Notes: generated by a model not told the origin, from the letters alone. 64,000 nucleotides of DNA from Pomphorhynchus laevis (GCA_012934845.2 WNNJ02000746.1:124001-188000); one strand, 5' to 3'; positions 43,243 to 51,907 are shown, counted from the first letter of the stretch. Made by a program: numbers and translations.

Positions 43243-43631
43243 CACCGCAACTGAAATTTTTGTCGTACCCTGATCGATTAAAAGCACTTAGACTTGAGAC
43301 TGTCACGTGGACCCGCCGGTACATCGATATGAGTATGGTCTGGCAAATTCTTAATGATTTGGATCATCCACTTCGAGATTGTCTTCATTTGCGCTCATCC
43401 AATATCCTCCGAGGCCATGGTTTAACCCTGCGACGTGAAAGGATAAGAAAATCACGAGCTGTCCAATTTGATCGGCGAGTTGTATCTCTGTGGAATAGGC
43501 TTGGAGAGTCAACAGTGTGCAGTAGCAATATCAACGAATTCAAAAGAAATTACGGATGGAGAATGTCATGGGGAAAGCTGCTTTTCCGTATTTGTGATAC
43601 TTTTATTATATTTTCTTTTTTTCTGCAGTGA
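43225..43631 (+). pseudogene. B3 ORF2 C-terminal end in a shifted frame
   Basis: Continues as HRATKLAPQLKFLSYPDRLK, LRLETVTWTRRYIDMSMVWQ, LRGHGLTLRRERIRKSRAVQ, FDRRVVSLWNRLGESTV and FKRNYG, the standard end of CR1/Jockey ORF2. A one-base shift near 43218 separates it from the main frame. The true C-terminus is probably near 43556; the rest of the open frame is 3' UTR. Confidence 0.75.
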
Positions 43632-43682
43632 ACCAGCCAATTAAGCCATGCTTTTATGTGCTGTTGAAACATTAATAATAAT

Positions 43683-43687
43683 AAAAG
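43683..43687 (+). repeat. Target-site duplication of B3, right (AAAAG)
   Basis: Pairs with 39250-39254. Confidence 0.75.
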
Positions 43688-44035
43688 CAATGATAAGAAG
43701 ACGAATTTGAACAAGACAATAAATGGTAGGCCAATCAAGAGAAACAAGATAGTGGAATGTATGATCAAAACGACGAAGACGGAGGAGAACTCGGACGGCA
43801 GAGAGAAGAGTTATAATGTACGCGAAATGTACGGTTTAATAGATATGAAGAAAACCATGATACAGTGGGTAAAGAGAAGCCATAATCATGACGAAGGCGA
43901 TGTAGAAGAATCGAGTGATCGACGATGTCAAAAGCAGACGATAGATCAAGAGAAACTATGACACTACATAATTTATGATCGCGCGAGATGAGTAATAATA
44001 ATACAAATTTATTTAATGTGGCAAATGCGTACAAG
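43688..44035 (-). pseudogene. A4 RT remnant with internal deletion
   Basis: The minus-strand frame reads LISRDHKLCSVIVSLDLSSA, FDIVDHSILLHRLRHDYGF and LLNRTFRVHYNSSL, then jumps to AVRVLLRLRRFDHTFHYLVS and LDWPTIYCLVQIRLLIIAF. In A3 these two stretches are separated by the segment with motifs B and C, so several hundred bp were deleted. Both sides have TCTCTC or similar at the join, which suggests a microhomology deletion. Confidence 0.8.
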
Positions 44036-44125
44036 CTGTACGCTTACAAGTCCACAAACAAAAATGAATAAGTCAAGCAGATAAATTGTTAAAATGGGAT
44101 CAGATTTGTCGTTTGAAGCACTGCA
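43996..44125 (-). mobile_element. 130-bp A-family 3'-end insert inside A4
   Basis: Same element end, same site and same 6-bp duplication (GAGTAA at 43990-43995 and 44126-44131, the complement of TTACTC) as at 29343-29472 in A3. Confidence 0.9.
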
Positions 44126-44207
44126 GAGTAAGTCATTATAAACTTTAAGACAGGCAATTTCAATAGAGTGATTCGAGCGAAAAGCGGCTTGGAAGGGAAG
44201 AAATAAA

Positions 44208-45887
44208 TTATAGGAAAAGATATATATATATATTAACTTGCTTAAGAACGAGACGCTCAAGAAGTTTAGAGATGCTCGGGTGAAGTGAGATTGGACGGTA
44301 CGAAGATGGTAGTGAGGAGTTGAGAGATTGCTTTTTGATAAGATGACGAACAGTGGCGCATTTCCAGATGGAAGGAAATGTACGGCTACGGATGGACGAG
44401 TTGAACAATGTGGTTAGGAAGGGTAAGATAGAGGAGCAGATATTTTTAAGCAAGTGAGTGGGAATCGGGTCAGAGGGATAGGTTTCATTAGGTAATGACA
44501 GCAGAACCGAAGAGACTTCATCAGATGAAACGGGAAGAAGGTGGAATAGCTCCGGGAGGGAAGCATTTAAAGAGAAGCGAAGGTACAAGGGGGCTGTGGG
44601 TAGTAGGGAAAGTAAATTAGATAGCTTAGTTTGTAGATAAGAAGAGAATTCATCAGGATTTATATTACAAGAAGTAGATGATCGTGAAAGAATTGAGTTT
44701 AAGATTTTCCAATGAGATTTAGAGTTGGAAGATGACTCGAGTTGATTTCGCCAAAAGATAGTACGTTTAGTACGTATAAGAATAAGATGTGAACGGCGTA
44801 GAGAAAAGTAGGAATCACGGAGATTAGGAGCGAGTGAGTTGGGAGAACGTTTAAGAAAGCGATTATACACACGAAAAGAGTGACGGAGTCGACGCTCAGA
44901 AAGACTACATTCAGAATCGAACCAGGGAGCATGGCGCAAGCGCTGAGAGCGTCGAAGTCGACTAGGCAGAAGTTTATTGATGATAGACATAAGTTCAGAA
45001 TCAAACAGAATGCAGAGATCATCGGGAGAGAGATAGTTAAGAGGAAGTGAAAAGAGTGAAGAATTGAGTAAGGCTGTGCAGAGAACAGGGATATCGAGAA
45101 GCTTCCAGGGTCGACTTGGTGTAGATAAAGGTAAAGGCGGAGAAGGAGGATGGGGACGAGTAAGAGTAAGAGTGACAAGGAAATGATCGGACAAACCAGG
45201 ATCAGTAATTGACAAGGAAGTATAGTCATTGAAGCAGTTGGGGACAGCAATGATGTCGAGAGCACCGCCGAGACTATGAGTATGGCTTGTTGAAAGTAAT
45301 TTATAGTTAAAATCAGAAAACAGATTTGTTAAAGTGATAGAGTCAGAGTCAGCCGGGCGATCAAGACGAATGTTAAAGTCACCGAGAACAAAAGAAGGAG
45401 TATAAGACAATGAACAGTGAGACATAAGATCTGCAAGGTCGTTAAAGAAGATACGTGAGGGGGAAGCTGAACCTGGACGGTATACAATCACAAGTTCCAG
45501 AGGGAAAGGAGTTGATAATCTGCATATGAGTAATTCGAACGAGGTGTAACGGATGTTAACATTAATTTTACGTAAAGACATTGGGTGACGAGCAATGGCA
45601 ACAATACCGCCATGGTTAAAAGCAGTAGATGTATGAGAGGCAATTGGACGAGCTGATTCAACTAGAGAACAACCAGAGCGACATAGACGACGAATAGCAA
45701 GATCGTCGGAGTCAGAGTGCCAGGATTCGGTAATGCAGAGAATATCAATAGATAATTGATCGAAGATATCAAGGAGCACATCATCTTTATGGAGAATGGA
45801 GCGAGTGTTGAATAGACTAAGACGAAAAGTATGCTTAGGAGCGAGATCGACTAGCGAAGAAGACAAGGGGGAGAGATGGGACGCCAT
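44208..45887 (-). CDS. A4 ORF2, endonuclease to RT fingers, intact frame
   Basis: A 559-residue frame from MASHLSPLSSSLVDLAPKHT. APE nuclease motifs: SLFNTRSILHKDD, ILCITESWHSDSDD, HGGIVAIARHPMS, LVIVYRPGSASPS, FVLGDFNIRLDRP and GLSDHFLV. Then linker HAPWFDSECSLSERRLRHSF and RT fingers FLTTLFNSSIRSRTFPSIWK and SSYRPISLHPSISKLLERLV. It ends in a TA-rich run shared with A3, after which the RT continues in another frame up to the 130-bp insert. The nuclease itself appears fully intact, unlike that of A3. Confidence 0.85.
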   Translation of the reverse strand: MASHLSPLSSSLVDLAPKHTFRLSLFNTRSILHKDDVLLDIFDQLSIDILCITESWHSDSDDLAIRRLCRSGCSLVESARPIASHTSTAFNHGGIVAIARHPMSLRKINVNIRYTSFELLICRLSTPFPLELVIVYRPGSASPSRIFFNDLADLMSHCSLSYTPSFVLGDFNIRLDRPADSDSITLTNLFSDFNYKLLSTSHTHSLGGALDIIAVPNCFNDYTSLSITDPGLSDHFLVTLTLTRPHPPSPPLPLSTPSRPWKLLDIPVLCTALLNSSLFSLPLNYLSPDDLCILFDSELMSIINKLLPSRLRRSQRLRHAPWFDSECSLSERRLRHSFRVYNRFLKRSPNSLAPNLRDSYFSLRRSHLILIRTKRTIFWRNQLESSSNSKSHWKILNSILSRSSTSCNINPDEFSSYLQTKLSNLLSLLPTAPLYLRFSLNASLPELFHLLPVSSDEVSSVLLSLPNETYPSDPIPTHLLKNICSSILPFLTTLFNSSIRSRTFPSIWKCATVRHLIKKQSLNSSLPSSYRPISLHPSISKLLERLVLKQVNIYIYLFL

Positions 45888-46631
45888 TGAATTTTTGGCC
45901 TTGTGTGTACAGCGTGAAAATTTCCATTGATTTGACGTATAGATAAGGATGACTCGCCGTTTGTTTCACGTCGATGTTTTTCAATGCGAGCTAAATTGAG
46001 CTGGGCAATATCAGAAGGGGAGCGGTCAGGAAAGATACGGCATGCAGATGAAGTGGTAAGAAGTTTAAAACGTTGGGAGAGTACCGAAGAGGCATGTGAA
46101 CTTTCGGAAAACGATTTTTAAGAGTGGAGCACTGAGATGATTGGATTTAGTGGATTTGTTTAAACGAATAAAGTATACAGGAGCGATATTATTGAAGAGT
46201 GATGGGTTATCATCAGGAAGAATGGTTGCTAGGATAGAGCTGAAAGCAGATACATCATCATCGAGGCGAGATTGTGGAGAAGCAGATTCGGAAAGCTTTA
46301 AGTTTGATATGATTATACAGCGATCGCGCGAAGGAAAACGATTTCGTGGAAGTGGTAGACTGACAGACCTGGTAGTAGAGGCAGAAGAACAGATAAACGT
46401 GGGAAAGTCAGGGGTGCCAAGTGAAGATTTAAGATAGTTTGGAGCATGTGTGACAGGAGTGGAGTGTTGAATCTGTTGATCGGAGATGTTACTGGAGATG
46501 ATTTTGACGGAAGGATGTTAATTATTGATAGGTGATACGGTTGGAGCATGTGTGACAGGAGTGGATTGTTGAATAGGTTGAACGGAGATGTTACTTGAGA
46601 TAATTATGACTGAAGGATGTAAATTATTGAG
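45888..46631 (-). pseudogene. A4 ORF1, 5'-truncated
   Basis: Begins inside the repeated Ser/Thr-rich region (NNLHPSVIIISSNISVQPIQ) directly at the C5 junction, and carries the C-terminal domain seen in A3 (antisense of CIIISNLKLSESASPQSRLD and RIEKHRRETNGESS). A few small indels relative to A3. ORF2 begins just after, as in A3. Confidence 0.65.
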
Positions 46632-46874
46632 ATTAATGCAATAAAAGGCATTCGAAACATCAACTTGTAAAATTGCAGAGTTAGTTGACTTCCCGAACAT
46701 TTCCGATAATGCGTGAACGGCAGCTTTAATGCCACAGTGTTGACCTGTCCATAATTGCTCGACTCCGGCGACTGATTGCAAATCCTCTCGGATGAAATTG
46801 CATAAAACTTTTCCAATTATTCTCCTTATTACATCTCCTATCCTAATTGCCCGTACACCTGGATTTTTGTCCAA
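46518..46874 (-). pseudogene. C5 RT fingers and motif A, proximal part
   Basis: Reads DKNPGVRAIRIGDVIRRIIG, SVAGVEQLWTGQHCGIKAAV and ILQVDVSNAFYCIN, ending at the A4 junction at 46638; the rest of the open frame is A4. The usual NPGVRPIGIG has Pro-Ile changed to Ala-Ile. Upstream, the GPSGM block and N-terminal region are scattered over 46875-47600 in several frames (HKDVDPW-type decay; CQLILRLTRNSGCKIVRLNI at 47520-47430). Confidence 0.7.
46632..46637 (+). repeat. Target-site duplication of A4, right (ATTAAT)
   Basis: Pairs with 39016-39021. C5 RT coding resumes to its right. Confidence 0.7.
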
Positions 46875-47686
46875 AGGAATTAGTCGACTGGCAGTAAAAG
46901 TCGTTGGAGAGTCCGGTGGCAGCGTCTTGCTGGCGAGTATTATCGCAAAGTTGGGCAGGCTTTCCGATAGTTTGACTGAGTTTCTACCATACGAATTTAG
47001 AAGTATTTACCATTGGGATGCGTCTAAGTCAAAGGGACATGCAGATCCATGGGTACGATGACCGGCTGTTATTATATCATTTGCTGAAATCGACTGGTAA
47101 CTTATTGAATGGTGAAATATCATTTCAGATATCGGCAGTTTAAATATTCACTCGGAACAAATTTTTCTTAAGGTCGGGTGCAATTGCTCAAGCTGTTCTC
47201 TAACAGAAATGCCCCCAATATCGTCTTCTAGAGAAAGTATCTTTGTTTCTGCCTCAGGCTTCTCCAGCAAATGCATAGCAGTACCAGTTTTACCAGACGC
47301 ATTAGTTTACAAAATTTGTCAATCCAATTGACACTTAAAAGTGTATGTGATGATTTACGATTAGCACATTCGATTTGTAGATAACGAGCTTCTGCATATT
47401 ATTTAGATAAGCATCCATCTTTCCAGAGTTTTAGTCTACGCTGAATGTTCAACCGCACAATTTTACAGCCTGAATTACGTGTTAGTCGTAAAATCAGTTG
47501 ACATAACACAACTATAGTTTTGAGTATAAGCGACATTTCTGATAAATTTGTACAGCCTTCTGTATAAAAGGTCATATAGAGTATCAACGAAGATGATTAC
47601 AACATTACATTTAAACAATCAGTAAAGATTCGGGCGCCATTTTATAACTTCTTTATACACTGTTTCAATGTTATTATACAAATGAC

Positions 47687-47983
47687 TCATAAGTGATGCT
47701 CAACTGAATTCGAAGACGTCATATGCTGTATGGTACAAATTATATCATCGTTGTTATTTTGTTGAACATCTACGTCACGCAAACTTCCTTTGTTTGTTGT
47801 ATGATTAAGGGTTTGGATGCTTTGTTGATGCTTTGTAATTGAATTTATTTTATTCTGACAATGAGCGGCATGACAGTTGATACATGGACGGTTCATTTTC
47901 GCGCAACGGCTACCGATGTATTTTGCTGCGGAACCATTACAAATGCAACATTTCGGAATCGAATTTGGTTTCCCTTTAGGCAT
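47687..47983 (-). pseudogene. C5 N-terminal CXC-like domain
   Basis: Starts MPKGKPNSIPKCCICNGSAA and continues KYIGSRCAKMNRPC then INCHAAHCQNK. The spacing matches C4 and C6, but two cysteines of the central C-x2-C pair are Tyr and Ser here. The MPKG start agrees with C4 (MPKGN) and C6 (MPRGK), supporting this as the true N-terminus of the family. Confidence 0.7.
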
Positions 47984-48120
47984 TTTGTTGGAATATGCGT
48001 TATTTATCTGATGCTGAAATCAAGATTCTATTGCCGTAAGTAACGATTCCCATTATTTGATGGCAGTGGGCTGTATGCGATTTTCCGCGAGCAAAGATCT
48101 TATAGAGAAGATTTTCGAGC

Positions 48121-48185
48121 GAAGCGAGCGTAACTGAAATCTGAAACTGAAATATGGAACCGAAATCTGGAACTGAAATTGTAAG
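48121..48185 (-). repeat. 13-bp repeats in the C5 leader
   Basis: On the minus strand, ATTTCAGTTCCAG, ATTTCGGTTCCAT, ATTTCAGTTTCAG and ATTTCAGTTACG follow each other, then CTCGCTTCGCTCG. The unit and the following GC-rich motif resemble the A3 leader (CAGTTCCAGATT units followed by CGCTCGCTACGCTCG). Confidence 0.7.
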
Positions 48186-48332
48186 TAGTTTTAATCAAGA
48201 ATTTTTTAAGTTCCTCATATTATAATTAACTTCATATAATAATATTTTTTTAAAGATTTTGCCCTCAAATGGGCCTTAATTTACAATTTAAAAAACCCTC
48301 ATCCATGCCAGTTTTAATATTCAAAAAGTCAC

Positions 48333-48853
48333 TAAATTATTCTTCATTGATTAAACATAAATCCCTTTGAGGACGATTTATAGCTGATCGAGCTCCACGG
48401 ACACATCGAGAAGTCATCTTTGCAAGGATAACGCTGATGCCACTACGTAATCTGGTTATTTCATCGTTGTATGAGCTGTTATGACTCCTTGCCAGGGAGC
48501 TCCGCGATTCTCTTTAACAGGATTGCCGCTTCCGTACCCGCCCACCGAGCATCGAAAATACTACGGGAATAAATGACGCATGCTCTATGCTATTTACTCT
48601 CTCAAGATACTTCCTTTTCTTCCTTAGTTCATGATATTCGAAGCATGGTCCGATACTCTTACTGGAGTTAGAGGGAGCGTATGCGTTGAACACGCAGATA
48701 TCAAGGAAAGTACACTCCGTTCTGTTTCCAAAGATTCCGGAACATGATATGTCAAGTCTCGCTTCACGATCAATAGTTGTACCGTGATTTTGGAAGCATA
48801 TTTCATCATGCAGAGGGGATAGTTTTGGCTCGATTGCTACGTTACGACAACAT
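48333..48853 (-). pseudogene. C6 restriction-like endonuclease, C-terminal part
   Basis: Minus-strand reading: CRNVAIEPKLSPLHDEICFQ, ARLDISCSGIFGNRTECTF, FLDICVFNAYAPSNSSKSI (catalytic region), KKRKYLERVNSIEHASFIPV, then after a frame change SGISVILAKMTSRCVRGARS and NEE-stop at about 48333. It corresponds to C2 residues 205-390. The catalytic D...D...K residues are present. Confidence 0.7.
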
Positions 48854-50701
48854 TCAGGATAATCTATTCGCTAGAAAATCACGGACGGCATCGTGTCTCA
48901 TTGATGGCAAGCCGCCTAAAGGGCACGAGAAAGTGTGTGATATCGAGTTTTGTTCTTTACATTGGCAGTATTTCGGTGATGAGGGATGGAGAAATCCGTA
49001 TCTGGTGGCTAGTGCATCTTGAAAGACTGTATTACTTATTCTGGAAGAATAACTGTTTGTTGGGTATGTTGACAACCACGAAGATGATCCAGATACTGAT
49101 GCATGCTCGATGGCATTCTTGAGAGTAGGGTCGACCTGATTTATAATGTCATTGCGATTCATCCTTTCCGCTTTTAAACGGTTAGCACGAATTTCTTTAC
49201 ATAATCTGTTTTGATTATTTATTAGATCTAGCCCCGTAACGTCTCCTAAACATGGCTCGCACACCATTCGTGAAGCGTTATATTCTTGGTCTACTGAACG
49301 CATAGGGTCTTTAACGCCGATACCACCATCTCTCAAAGTCATGTTAAACACCCTCCATAGAACTTCATTTGTTTCAATGTCAATTCCAGTTAATTCAGTT
49401 ATCATCGATCTTATCGATTGTGCCAGCGCCTCAAACCACTCAATCGAGCAATGGCATGACCGTTGCATATGTATCCATTTTTGTTGAAGAGATCTTATGA
49501 GAGCAACGAAAGCAATCTGTAGCTCTGAACGACCGATTTGTGTGAGACGAGTAACTGTCTCGATCAACGAACGTACATCAGATTGAATATGCTCTTTTAC
49601 AAAGTCATCCTTTCCAATGGGAGACCCCAATATAGACACGCCATCCATGTCAACAGAAATTTGAAGGTCATCAAATAAAGCGTGGAGCGTTTCAGCTATA
49701 CATCCATTTCCGTATAGTCGACATTTCGCCGGATTAACGAAGAAACCATATGACGGTCCAATTTTTCGTAGCAGTTCAAACGCCATCTTCACTGTATCAG
49801 GATCACCGACCATATTGCCGTCATCAGCATACCAGCATTGGAGCACATCAGGATACTCCGCAGATATCTTTTGTATCATAGGAAGTGTAGCTGCAGCATA
49901 AGCAGACATCGATAAAACATCTCCCTGTGTAAATCCTTCTTGGGAGAGTATGATTTCATTCCCAATTGTCAATGACGTCGGGTTTCTATAGAGGTTCGAC
50001 AGAACATTCGATAGCGCTGGGCATATTTGTGGCATGTTGGCCAGGGCAGTTTTCCTGTTGATTCGATTAAATGCATTATCTGCATCAATAGTCAAGACCA
50101 CCGAATTTGGTTTACTCGATAACAAATCACGTAAGGCATGGACTACACATTCAGTACCTGCGCGCTGACCAGCACAAAACTGTGTTTTACCGCATATCTG
50201 TTGTAGCTGTGGCCGTGCAACATCAAGTGTGACTTTCGATATGATACGTCTTGAGACATCACCTATTCCAATTGGACGCACACCTGGATTCTTACTTAAT
50301 GCAATAAGGCGGCTTGTCGTAAAAGCTTTGATCGACTCATCAGAAACTTCCTTAGTCGCGATTCGTTGAGCAAACAATGCTAGCGCATCCGCTAATTGTT
50401 GTGACTCCGTACCGAAATTCGAAAGCATTTCGGTCCATGCTTTTGCGTCCATTCCAGAAGGTCCTGCACTACCCTTTGTTCTCTTAGCAGCCTCAATTAT
50501 TTTTGATCCGTCAATACTCTCGAAAGCAACTTGGTTAAAGTCATGTGTTTCGGTTATTGGTTGAGTGACTAGTGCTTCCTTATGTATGTCAGCTGGTTGT
50601 GGATGCTTATCAATAAGTATCTGTCTCACTGATTTACCACATGTTAAAGTATCCAGGCCTATCGGCACGCCGTGTCCAGACTCTGTCTTGATTAATTTCA
50701 T
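48854..50701 (-). CDS. C6 reverse transcriptase, thumb and CCHC knuckle, intact frame
   Basis: A 615-residue frame. RT blocks: GSAGPSGMDAKAW (77-89), NPGVRPIGIGDVSRR (138-152), CAGQRAGTECVVHALRDL (176-193), TIDADNAFNRINRK (204-217, motif A), QEGFTQGDVLSM (254-265, motif B), CWYADDGNMVGD (289-300, motif C, Y291). The thumb has QQKWIHMQRSCHC and DGGIGVKDPM. The knuckle and start of the nuclease are at the C-terminus: YCQCKEQNSISHTFSC and MRHDAVRDFL (RHD in place of the usual RHN). All catalytic residues of the RT are present. The protein would copy element RNA at a nicked target site. Confidence 0.85.
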   Translation of the reverse strand: MKLIKTESGHGVPIGLDTLTCGKSVRQILIDKHPQPADIHKEALVTQPITETHDFNQVAFESIDGSKIIEAAKRTKGSAGPSGMDAKAWTEMLSNFGTESQQLADALALFAQRIATKEVSDESIKAFTTSRLIALSKNPGVRPIGIGDVSRRIISKVTLDVARPQLQQICGKTQFCAGQRAGTECVVHALRDLLSSKPNSVVLTIDADNAFNRINRKTALANMPQICPALSNVLSNLYRNPTSLTIGNEIILSQEGFTQGDVLSMSAYAAATLPMIQKISAEYPDVLQCWYADDGNMVGDPDTVKMAFELLRKIGPSYGFFVNPAKCRLYGNGCIAETLHALFDDLQISVDMDGVSILGSPIGKDDFVKEHIQSDVRSLIETVTRLTQIGRSELQIAFVALIRSLQQKWIHMQRSCHCSIEWFEALAQSIRSMITELTGIDIETNEVLWRVFNMTLRDGGIGVKDPMRSVDQEYNASRMVCEPCLGDVTGLDLINNQNRLCKEIRANRLKAERMNRNDIINQVDPTLKNAIEHASVSGSSSWLSTYPTNSYSSRISNTVFQDALATRYGFLHPSSPKYCQCKEQNSISHTFSCPLGGLPSMRHDAVRDFLANRLS

Positions 50702-50760
50702 CGCTGCCGTTATCTTACCATTGAGAACAAACTTCCGAAATAGTTTCGTTGTATCGTTGG

Positions 50761-51160
50761 TTATATTATTGTGTGATTTTTTACGTCAAGGCGCTGGAGA
50801 TATCTAGCTTCGTTTAGTAGAGATGATATGTCTTCAGAGGACCAGCTAGCGAGACGTCTTGCTAATAAAGCCTTGAGCTTTCGCGTATTCAAATATCCAC
50901 TACGTTGTAGAACTAATTGACAGTGATATTGCACGTATGAGTGAATCCGTGTTTGATGATGCTCCCTCATATATTCGAGTAAGTTCAGCGATGAAGATTT
51001 TCGATTCAGAACAACGTGGCAATCGAAACAGATTAGGTTTCCATAGAATTACCTAAACGTACATTTTATCCATTTGGACAGTCTTTTTGGTTGTAACGTC
51101 GGCAGACGCTGTGAAAATCAGGACATTATCGCCCTCTAGTGTAGGTACTTCTAGTCGATT
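50761..51160 (-). pseudogene. C6 N-terminal region between CXC domain and RT
   Basis: Frame 50970-50761 reads YVQYHCQLVLQRSGYLNTRK, LKALLARRLASWSSEDISSL, LNEARYLQRLD; the same block occurs in C1a and C4 (CQLVLQR, ERRLEMW). Between it and the Cys domain the sequence is less conserved (51000-51160). A frame change separates it from the RT. Confidence 0.6.
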
Positions 51161-51161
51161 T

Positions 51162-51295
51162 GAGCAGTTCCTAGCAAGGCAGTCCATGCACGATTTCCCA
51201 GACCTTGCGCATTTACACCCCTTGCAGCGTGCTGCTTGGCCATTGCATGTACAGCATATGGGCATATCAGCAGGCTTTCCCCGAGGCATGTGTTG
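51162..51295 (-). CDS. C6 CXC-like N-terminal domain
   Basis: MPRGKPADMPICCTCNGQAA, RCKGCKCARSGKSC, MDCLARNCSNR: Cys spacing CC-x-C-x6-C-x2-C-x-C-x6-C-x2-C-x4-C, ending in N-R. All ten cysteines are present. The pattern is close to CXC zinc domains of the MSL2/tesmin kind, which bind DNA; in LINEs of the R2 group N-terminal zinc fingers help find the target. Function here is inferred. The open frame extends upstream to 51442 but MPRGK is the family start. Confidence 0.7.
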
Positions 51296-51387
51296 TGTGT
51301 TTTTTTGTAAACTCAAATATAATACTAATAATACTAATAATTTGTTTCCAACAAGAGCTGGTAGCAATTGTTCGCTTAAAGCTTTGT

Positions 51388-51907
51388 TTATTGATTCAAC
51401 TTCTTTGTCATTGGACAAAGCGCTTTCATCCAAAATATCCACTTGAATTGCAATGACTTAATTAAACATGCGTACGCGGCTTGAGGATCGAGCTTGCCAA
51501 CCTCTGCCAGTTTTAATATCATCAAGCTCAACATGTCGAATTTCTTTGTCTTTTCTGATGAAACGAAATCAGGAGAACCAATTTTAATTCCAAGTACAGC
51601 GACTCCTGTACATGACTTGTTTGTGATTTTGCTCGGTAACATATTTTATTGCGATTCATTGTGGGGTAGTAGTTGGGTTTCTTCCAGCATTCACGTAATA
51701 ACAAAATTGTGCTCCCGTGTTTTGTAGAATATCCCAAACACCAGCGAGATCTTGAGGCGTTCTAGCAAAATTTGCATCGTCTGCATACCACTTTTGGTTT
51801 ACATTAGGTAATTTACGCGCGATGATATCACTAAGTGGAAGTGACGCCATAGCAAAAGCAATCATTACAAATGGGTCAGTCTGGGTGAATCCCTCATATG
51901 CGAATAA
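51388..51907 (-). mobile_element. C-type RLE LINE remnant C7 (RT palm to thumb)
   Basis: Minus-strand reading: YEGFTQTDPFVMIAFAMASL (motif B), NQKWYADDANFARTPQDLAG (motif C), then in a second frame (51642-51388) TGVAVLGIKIGSPDFVSSEK, KLDPQAAYACLIKSLQFKW and IFWMKALCPMTKKL. It is cut at the left by the C6 5' end and at the right near 51907. Confidence 0.75.

Larger units (their letters stand above)
39255..43682 (+). mobile_element. B-type LINE B3, apparently full length (4,428 bp)
   Basis: Complete layout: 5' UTR (39255-39568) with repeated CTTTATTGAAA strings, ORF1 (39569-40648), ORF2 (40609-43556 or so), short 3' UTR and a TAATAATAATA tail. AAAAG duplications flank it. Only two faults are seen in ORF2: TGG to TAG in the TESW motif of the nuclease (40906-40908) and a one-base frame change near 43218. 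It is the least damaged LINE here and the last event in its nest. The clade is CR1/Jockey group by ORF2 motifs. Confidence 0.9.
39022..46631 (-). mobile_element. A-type LINE A4, inserted in C5 and split by B3
   Basis: Minus-strand parts: 5'-truncated ORF1 (46631-45890), ORF2 (45887-44208), the 130-bp self-insert (44125-43996), RT motif A region (43990-43800), an internal deletion of several hundred bp that removes motifs B and C, thumb piece (43790-43688), B3, and the 3' end (39249-39022) with a tail. Without B3 it is about 3.2 kb. It is almost identical to A3 over ORF2, including the insert, so both come from one recent source. Confidence 0.9.
37241..48190 (-). mobile_element. C-type RLE LINE C5, split by A4 (itself split by B3)
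   Basis: Minus-strand parts: leader with 13-bp repeats (48185-48121), start MPKGKPNSIPKCC (47983), N-terminal region, RT fingers and motif A up to NAFYCIN (46874-46638), then A4/B3, then INRKLALEHIEFICPSIV (39020-38950), motif C (38868-38617), thumb (38312-38091), knuckle and nuclease (38012-37540) and the C-terminal end to about 37310. The NAFYCIN/INRKLAL join across the insertion restores the RT. Many stops and frame changes; two zinc-domain cysteines are replaced. Confidence 0.85.
48190..51370 (-). mobile_element. C-type RLE LINE C6, near full length
   Basis: Minus-strand order: leader (about 51370-51293), MPRGKPADMPICC start, CXC-like domain (51256-51162), N-terminal region (51160-50761), RT with thumb and start of the nuclease (50701-48854), nuclease remainder (48850-48333) and a 3' UTR to about 48190. 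It is the best preserved C element and shows the whole domain order. Only a few frame changes are seen (N-terminal region to RT near 50730; near 48860-48780 in the nuclease; and around 48560-48600). Confidence 0.85.

Noticed and set aside
44009-44260. 83-codon frame crossing the 130-bp insert in A4
   Set aside because: Only its first part is RT; the end is the inserted 3' UTR read through.
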